NCBI RefSeq assembly: GCF_038637725.1
Contig: NZ_CP152052.1
Location: forward strand, 3,789,001 to 3,853,000
DNA length: 64,000 bases
Reading direction: 5' to 3'
Source of the DNA: Psychrobacillus sp. FSL H8-0483
GTDB taxonomy: Bacteria; Bacillota; Bacilli; Bacillales_A; Planococcaceae
Both the position numbers and the translations under genes were made by a program. Every line of letters starts with the position of its first letter. The stretch's first letter is position 1. Below the pieces are notes generated by a model. It had not been told where the DNA came from, did no database searches, and worked only from the letters and a program-made list of their open reading frames with translations. This document shows positions 59,449 through 64,000 of this stretch, piece after piece.

Positions 59449-60168
59449 TTATTCTCCTAAGTCTACGTTGTGGTAAACTTGTTGAACATCTTCTAAATCT
59501 TCAATTGCATCGATCATTTTTTCGAATTGTGCTTGAGCATCTGCATCCAATGAGATGTCATTTTGAGCAAGCATTGTTAGCTCAGCTACTGTAAATTCTG
59601 TAACTCCAGCAGCTCTTAACGCTTCTTGCACTGCATGGAATTGATCTGGTTCTGCATAAACGATAACAGAATCCTCTTCTTCTATGATGTCACGAGCATC
59701 CACGTCTGCTTCCATCAAAAGCTCTAACACTTCGTCAGCTGTTTTTCCTTCTAAACCAATAACAGCAGTCGCGTCGAACATATAAGCAACTGAACCGCTG
59801 ACACCCATGTTACCACCGTTTTTACCAAATGCAGCCCGTACATCGGATGCAGTACGGTTTACGTTATTTGTTAACGCGTCCACGATTACCATTGAACCGC
59901 TTGGACCAAAGCCTTCATAACGAAGCTCGTCATAGCTTTCTTCTGATCCACCTTTTGCTTTTTCAATCGCTTTATCAATAATATGCTTAGGCACACTGTA
60001 CGTTTTCGCACGTTCTAATACTACTTTTAATGCTTGGTTGGAGGTAGGATCTGGTTCACCTTGTCTTGCAGCTACATATATTTCACGTCCAAATTTTGCA
60101 TAAATACGGCTAGTATTTGCGTCTTTGGAAGCTTTCTTTTCCTTGATATTATTCCACTTACGACCCAT
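59449..60168 (-). CDS. yeeI: YebC/PmpR-family translation factor YebC2 (YeeI)
   Basis: The 239-residue protein begins [20 protein letters not shown] and has the three YebC domains, with [24 protein letters not shown] and [13 protein letters not shown] in the middle. Length and sequence match B. subtilis YeeI, the YebC2 branch. YebC proteins were first described as transcription regulators; recent work assigns YebC2 a role in relieving ribosome stalling at proline stretches. The ATG has GAGAGTGGG upstream. It is a single gene with a terminator. Confidence 0.93.
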   Translation of the reverse strand: MGRKWNNIKEKKASKDANTSRIYAKFGREIYVAARQGEPDPTSNQALKVVLERAKTYSVPKHIIDKAIEKAKGGSEESYDELRYEGFGPSGSMVIVDALTNNVNRTASDVRAAFGKNGGNMGVSGSVAYMFDATAVIGLEGKTADEVLELLMEADVDARDIIEEEDSVIVYAEPDQFHAVQEALRAAGVTEFTVAELTMLAQNDISLDADAQAQFEKMIDAIEDLEDVQQVYHNVDLGE

Positions 60169-60275
60169 AAAGTCCCACTCTCTTTCGATTAAGTTTCTTC
60201 TTTGAATTTTACTGTAACATTATACATTAAATTCGTATTAAGTAGCAAAATTAATACATTAACTTCCAATATTTA

Positions 60276-60704
60276 TTAGTTATTAGGATATAAATTTTGT
60301 AGAAACGAAATAGATTGTGTAATCATTTCTTTTAAAACATCTACTTCAATATCATCTACTTTATTAATGTAGACACATGATTTCCCTGAAGTATACTTCC
60401 CAAATCGCTTTAGACTTTCTTCACGCGACGTATCACCTGTTGCAAAATACAAACTAACTTTCGCTTTTCTTGGAGAGAAACCAACTAGCGGCGCATCTCC
60501 TTCGTGACCTGACGCATACTTATAATGATACGACCCAAAACCTATAATGCTTGGTCCCCACATTTTAGCCTCATAACCAGACGTCTCCTCAAAAATCTCT
60601 AGAAGCTTATAAGCATCCTCTCGTTTTTTCGGACTTTCCAATTTCTCAATAAATTCTACAACATCATGATCGGTTTCCTTCGTCTTTTGCTCATATTTAG
60701 CCAT
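60276..60704 (-). CDS. DUF1801 domain protein
   Basis: The 142-residue protein has the DUF1801 (YdhG-like) pattern: VVEFIEKLESPKKREDAYKLLEIF at the start, AKMWGPSIIGFGSYHYKY (about 46-63), and GFSPRKAKVSLYF (about 75-87). The fold is a small alpha/beta domain with unknown function. The ATG has AGGGGG upstream. It lies 107 bp upstream of yeeI on the same strand. Confidence 0.88.
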   Translation of the reverse strand: MAKYEQKTKETDHDVVEFIEKLESPKKREDAYKLLEIFEETSGYEAKMWGPSIIGFGSYHYKYASGHEGDAPLVGFSPRKAKVSLYFATGDTSREESLKRFGKYTSGKSCVYINKVDDIEVDVLKEMITQSISFLQNLYPNN

Positions 60705-60934
60705 TCTTTGTACCCCCTTCAGAAATTTGTTTATTTACACAGCTTCTTTTAAACTACTTCTAGCTATTGAATGTAATTCCTCTATTTCACTTGGAATAAA
60801 TCATGGTATGGACAGATTGCTCTTTATTTGCTAAAGAATACCCCGAACAAATTTCCATATTATCCTTTCCACTTACCATCAATTATATTTCTAGAATACC
60901 ATATACACTTGTCACAATTCTCATTAAAGGAAAA

Positions 60935-61214
60935 GGGGCTGTCCCTAAAGTCATAGTGACTTAACCTACTATTTTTTGTAGGCAATTGATTGTAGTGAAA
61001 GACGGCGACTCCAGCGGGAATAGCATGAGCTGAAGGCCCCGCAGGAGCGAAAGCGACGAGGAGACTGAAGCCATGCCCGCGGAAAGCGTCCGTCTGGAAC
61101 AGAAATCAAAACATTGGAAAAGGGACCATCTCTGAAAAGTATACAAAAAACAGGTGTAGAAAAAGACTCGTTTTTCTACACCTGCTTCAATTTATGGGCT
61201 TATTGGATAGCCCC
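60935..61214 (+). repeat. MITE-like element, 280 bp, core in orientation 2
   Basis: Ends GGGGCTGTCC and GGATAGCCCC form terminal inverted repeats. The core (60966-61133) matches the core at 32391-32594 directly. The left arm (60935-60965) is the reverse complement of that element's right arm, and the right arm (61134-61214) the reverse complement of its left arm. So core and arms are inverted relative to each other. The 61-codon frame inside is not a gene. Confidence 0.8.
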
Positions 61215-61235
61215 TGATCAACATTTTTATAAAAT

Positions 61236-62948
61236 TTAAATTCTAAATTTACCAACCAACTCGTTCAATTCTTCGGCCATTTGCGCTAAAGATTTAGAAG
61301 AGCTACTGATCTCTTCCATAGAAGCTAATTGCTGTTCTGTTGATGCGGCAACTTCTTCTGAGCTAGAAGCATTTTCCTGAGCAAATGCAGCAAGCTCTTC
61401 TGCAACATCAGATACAGATTGTATATTCCCTGCAATGTCTTTAACTGTTGACGTAATTCCCTCAATCTGAGGAGTAATACTTCTCGTTTTTTCCAGTATT
61501 TTCACAAATTTATTTGCTGTTTCTGTAGTAATTTCCATACCCTCTTTAGCATTCTTCATTACTTCACCCATATACTGTACTGACTGGCCTGAATCGTATT
61601 GAATACTGGTAATAATTTCTGCAATTAATTTTGTTGAAGACAAGGATTGTTCTGCAAGCTTTCTTACTTCGTCTGCAACAACTGCAAAACCTTTTCCATG
61701 CTCACCTGCTCGTGCAGCTTCAATTGCTGCATTTAGCGCCAGTAAATTTGTTTGGGCTGCAATATCATTAATTACATCTAAAATTTGCCCTACTTCATTA
61801 GAACGATGGGACAGAGAAGAAATAACTTCATGTGACTTCTGAACAGACGCTTGAATATTGCTCATTTGAAATAGGTTTTCTTCGACGATCTTATTTCCTT
61901 CTTCTGCTTCTCTTGAGGTTTCTCTAGCTAGCTCAGAAACTTGACTCGAACCATCTGCAATTACGTTAATACCTTTTAAAACGTCTTGTAATTCACTTGA
62001 ATTTTTCTCTAATTTAGTTGTAGAATATTCTGCTCCCGTCGCAATTTCTTCAATAGCAGAAGCAACGTGATTCGTAGCAGCTGAAGTTTGCTCAGCACTA
62101 GCAGTAAGCTCCTCAGATGCTGCCGCTACTTGTTGTGACGTCTCTGCAACCGTTTGAATAATTTCTCTAACCCCACTAATCATTTTGTTAAAAGATGTTG
62201 TTAATGCTCCAAGCTCGTCTTTCGATTGATAACTTCCTTGAACGGTAAAATCTCCCTCCTCAGCTTTTGAAAGAAGTTCTTTTATTTCATTAGTCGGTTT
62301 CACAATCATTTTCATAATAACGAGACCCATGAAAATCGAAATAGCTATACCAATGATTAAAATAGCAATTAATATTATTGTTGCCGTGTTAATATCTTTC
62401 TCGTTTTGTTGATTAGTTTCTTTCGCATATTCGAGGTTATATTGTTGAAGAGTCACTAATATCTCATCGATTTGCTCTCTTTTTTGGCTCACTTCATTTT
62501 TATAAATCTCATATGCTTTTGCATTTTCATTTTTCATAGAATATGCAATCATTTGATCCCTTAATGCTGCTAAATCAGCTACACTACGATCGTATTCCTC
62601 TAAAGCTTCTCTTTCACGATCAAATAAATCAAGCGCTCTGTACTGATCCATTTGACTAATAATAATCTCAATAGAAGCATTTATATCTTCTTTCAGTTGT
62701 GTATTTTCAGTTTCATCATCAGTTAAAGTTAAACTCAATAGGGCGTTATCAATTCTTCCGTTTTCATATTGTACATCACCAAGCCATTTAGTTGGTTTCA
62801 ACAATTCGTTAAATACCATCTCTGATTTTCCGGCCATTTCTTTCACATATTTAAATCCTGTTATTCCAATACATAATGAGGCTAACGCACCAATTGCTAT
62901 TAACACCAACAATTTTTGAGTAACCTTTAAATTTCGTAAAAATCCCAT
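61236..62948 (-). CDS. Methyl-accepting chemotaxis protein
   Basis: The 570-residue receptor has an N-terminal membrane helix (about 11-31), an extracellular four-helix-bundle sensor (about 32-185), a second helix (about 187-210), a HAMP domain (about 211-265) and a long cytoplasmic coiled coil. The signalling tip contains [43 protein letters not shown] (quoted only to name the tip; see the 398-440 region). It relays stimuli to CheA/CheW. The start is ATG 62948 with GGAG upstream; the ligand is unknown. No che genes are nearby. Confidence 0.94.
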   Translation of the reverse strand: MGFLRNLKVTQKLLVLIAIGALASLCIGITGFKYVKEMAGKSEMVFNELLKPTKWLGDVQYENGRIDNALLSLTLTDDETENTQLKEDINASIEIIISQMDQYRALDLFDREREALEEYDRSVADLAALRDQMIAYSMKNENAKAYEIYKNEVSQKREQIDEILVTLQQYNLEYAKETNQQNEKDINTATIILIAILIIGIAISIFMGLVIMKMIVKPTNEIKELLSKAEEGDFTVQGSYQSKDELGALTTSFNKMISGVREIIQTVAETSQQVAAASEELTASAEQTSAATNHVASAIEEIATGAEYSTTKLEKNSSELQDVLKGINVIADGSSQVSELARETSREAEEGNKIVEENLFQMSNIQASVQKSHEVISSLSHRSNEVGQILDVINDIAAQTNLLALNAAIEAARAGEHGKGFAVVADEVRKLAEQSLSSTKLIAEIITSIQYDSGQSVQYMGEVMKNAKEGMEITTETANKFVKILEKTRSITPQIEGITSTVKDIAGNIQSVSDVAEELAAFAQENASSSEEVAASTEQQLASMEEISSSSKSLAQMAEELNELVGKFRI

Positions 62949-63287
62949 TCTACATTTCTCCGTTCCCATTATTTAATTTTCTAATATAACTTTAAAGAAA
63001 GATACAAATGGAACAAACACTATGTACTATTTGTTTTTGTAACTGCTTTAAATACTGTTACCCCTTCAAAATTAAATCACATCTTTCAGATAATATAAAC
63101 AATTTTTAATTGTAATAAATACCATATAAAAGTGAAAATATTCTATATCCATTAATATTAGGATAATATAAAGACGAAAATACTCTGTAAATTACAAAAA
63201 AATACATGAAATTTTCATGTATTTTTTCTATCTTTACTTATATTTATAAGCATATAATAATAATTAATAAACTATATGCTATCCATT
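62949..63287. other. Intergenic region upstream of the chemoreceptor
   Basis: The gap is very A/T-rich. It holds the symmetric terminator at 63195-63229 and presumably the chemoreceptor promoter. I see no gene. Confidence 0.5.
63195..63229. terminator. Symmetric terminator of the GNAT gene
   Basis: AAAAAATACATGAAA pairs with TTTCATGTATTTTTT around a single base, with T runs on either strand. Confidence 0.8.
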
Positions 63288-63731
63288 TTAATCTTTCCTT
63301 ATTGTTTTCTCCAAAATAATCTTATGCTTCCCTTTTTCACTCGTAAAAGTTTCGATTACATCAAAACCAACTTTAATATTTAATAGGAGCATCTCTCTTC
63401 TTATGTTTCGAGAAATAGTTCGAACTTTCTTATAACCTAAAGTCTTTACTAGTTCGTGCTGCCGTCGCATCAGCTCGGATGCTATTCCCTTTCCACGATA
63501 ATCGGAATGGACGCCGCCTAGCCAGCTATAAAATGTGTGATCCTTGAATTCATATCCAATCTTAAAACCTACTACTTGCCCATTCTCTCTTGCAACTAAG
63601 GTAATTAAATTCTTTTTCTCCACTAACTTCTCTAAACCTAGCTCTGCTCCCTCAAAAACATGCTTATGCAGTTCCATTACTCCAGCTAGAACATCAGGTT
63701 CTGGTATTTCTTGATAATATAAAAATTCCAA
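63288..63731 (-). CDS. GNAT-family N-acetyltransferase
   Basis: The 147-residue protein has the acetyl-CoA motif LGGVHSDYRGKGIASELMRRQ (about 72-91) and RREMLLLNIKVGFDVI near the end. The start is TTG 63731, six bases after AGGGGGG; the longer frame would cross the ribosome site. It starts 23 bp after the SRPBCC gene and is its operon partner. The acceptor substrate is unknown. Confidence 0.85.
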   Translation of the reverse strand: MEFLYYQEIPEPDVLAGVMELHKHVFEGAELGLEKLVEKKNLITLVARENGQVVGFKIGYEFKDHTFYSWLGGVHSDYRGKGIASELMRRQHELVKTLGYKKVRTISRNIRREMLLLNIKVGFDVIETFTSEKGKHKIILEKTIRKD

Positions 63732-63754
63732 GTTCTTCCCCCCTATAGTTAATG

Positions 63755-64000
63755 TCATCTGTCCATTTCTGCTATCTTTTTTAACTCGTTTGCTCTAGAA
63801 ATAATAAAGCCTCTCATGTATCTTTCTAAAAATAGTTTATCTGCTAATCTTCCAATAATAGCAAAAGGAGCTTTATACTCAAACGTATCCTTCATTACCG
63901 TTCCGCTGTTACATTCGACAAATTCATGAGTATGCGTAAAGGAATGAAAGGCACCTTTAATCATTACATCTGTAAACTTTAAGGGTATAACCATTTCGGT
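63755..64000 (-). CDS. SRPBCC-family protein, C-terminal part
   Basis: The frame is open through the window edge, so only the last 81 residues are seen. They contain FTDVMIKGAFHSFTHTHEF, a VMKDTFEYKAPF strand and FLERYMRGFIISR, the typical end of START/polyketide-cyclase-like SRPBCC proteins, which form a helix-grip lipid or ligand pocket. The N-terminus lies outside the window. It is followed by the GNAT gene. Confidence 0.75.
   Translation of the reverse strand, partial: TEMVIPLKFTDVMIKGAFHSFTHTHEFVECNSGTVMKDTFEYKAPFAIIGRLADKLFLERYMRGFIISRANELKKIAEMDR

Overview
The window is about 36% G+C by eye, has strong GGAGG-type ribosome sites and many TTG/GTG starts, and holds compact operons whose closest recognisable relatives are Bacillus subtilis genes: sigV/rsiV, yuaF-floT, mhqD, mta, yvlB-like, adaA-adaB, alkA, yhaQP/natAB, asnO, dapH-dapL, vmlR and yeeI. 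I infer a chromosomal segment of a Gram-positive, probably spore-forming member of Bacillaceae/Planococcaceae (Psychrobacillus/Lysinibacillus-like). No rRNA, tRNA, prophage, CRISPR array or intact transposase is visible.

Layout. 0-9 kb: the tail of an ECF sigma gene coupled to an RsiV-like anti-sigma factor, a PCYCGC lipoprotein, fumarase, an HD-GYP protein, yuaF-floT behind a textbook ECF (SigW-type) promoter, a Pit phosphate transporter pair and a pentapeptide-repeat protein. 9-20 kb: an MMPL exporter, mhqD with a near-consensus MhqR operator, an MFS pump, small conserved proteins, a dipeptidase overlapping a 30-residue membrane protein, and DinB, GIY-YIG, DCC and DksA-like genes. 20-29.6 kb: a GntR regulator, brnQ, the seven-gene Mrp Na+/H+ antiporter operon and a divergent free-standing KdpD-type USP protein. 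29.7-41 kb: a repeat-rich stretch with an Fsr-like pump, a DUF421 protein, a DUF4309-GH3 fusion, an HxlR/DsbA pair, a TipAS-MerR (Mta-like) regulator, Nudix, ATL and PadR/DUF1700 genes. 41-50 kb: a dnaN outside any dnaA context, aroD, the adaptive response cluster (adaA, adaB, alkA) and a YhaQP/NatAB-type exporter behind a second ECF promoter. 50-64 kb: an AsnO-type synthetase, dapH-dapL, a VmlR-type ABC-F factor with a long leader that looks like a ribosome-controlled attenuator, a divergent nitroreductase/HxlR pair with two operators, Nudix and YebC2 genes, a chemoreceptor, and a GNAT plus truncated SRPBCC gene at the edge.

Themes. Many genes concern envelope, ion and electrophile/alkylation stress, often as divergent regulator-effector pairs whose operators can be read directly. 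The most unusual non-coding content is (i) at least ten copies of related intergenic hairpin/MITE-like elements, including two close copies (32.3 and 60.9 kb) whose core is inverted relative to their arms, and (ii) four short arrays of degenerate units with an exact 21-bp period downstream of plus-strand genes. I did not find a gene cluster that convincingly forms a wholly new system. The vmlR leader, the invertible-core repeats and the 21-bp arrays are the best candidates for new biology.
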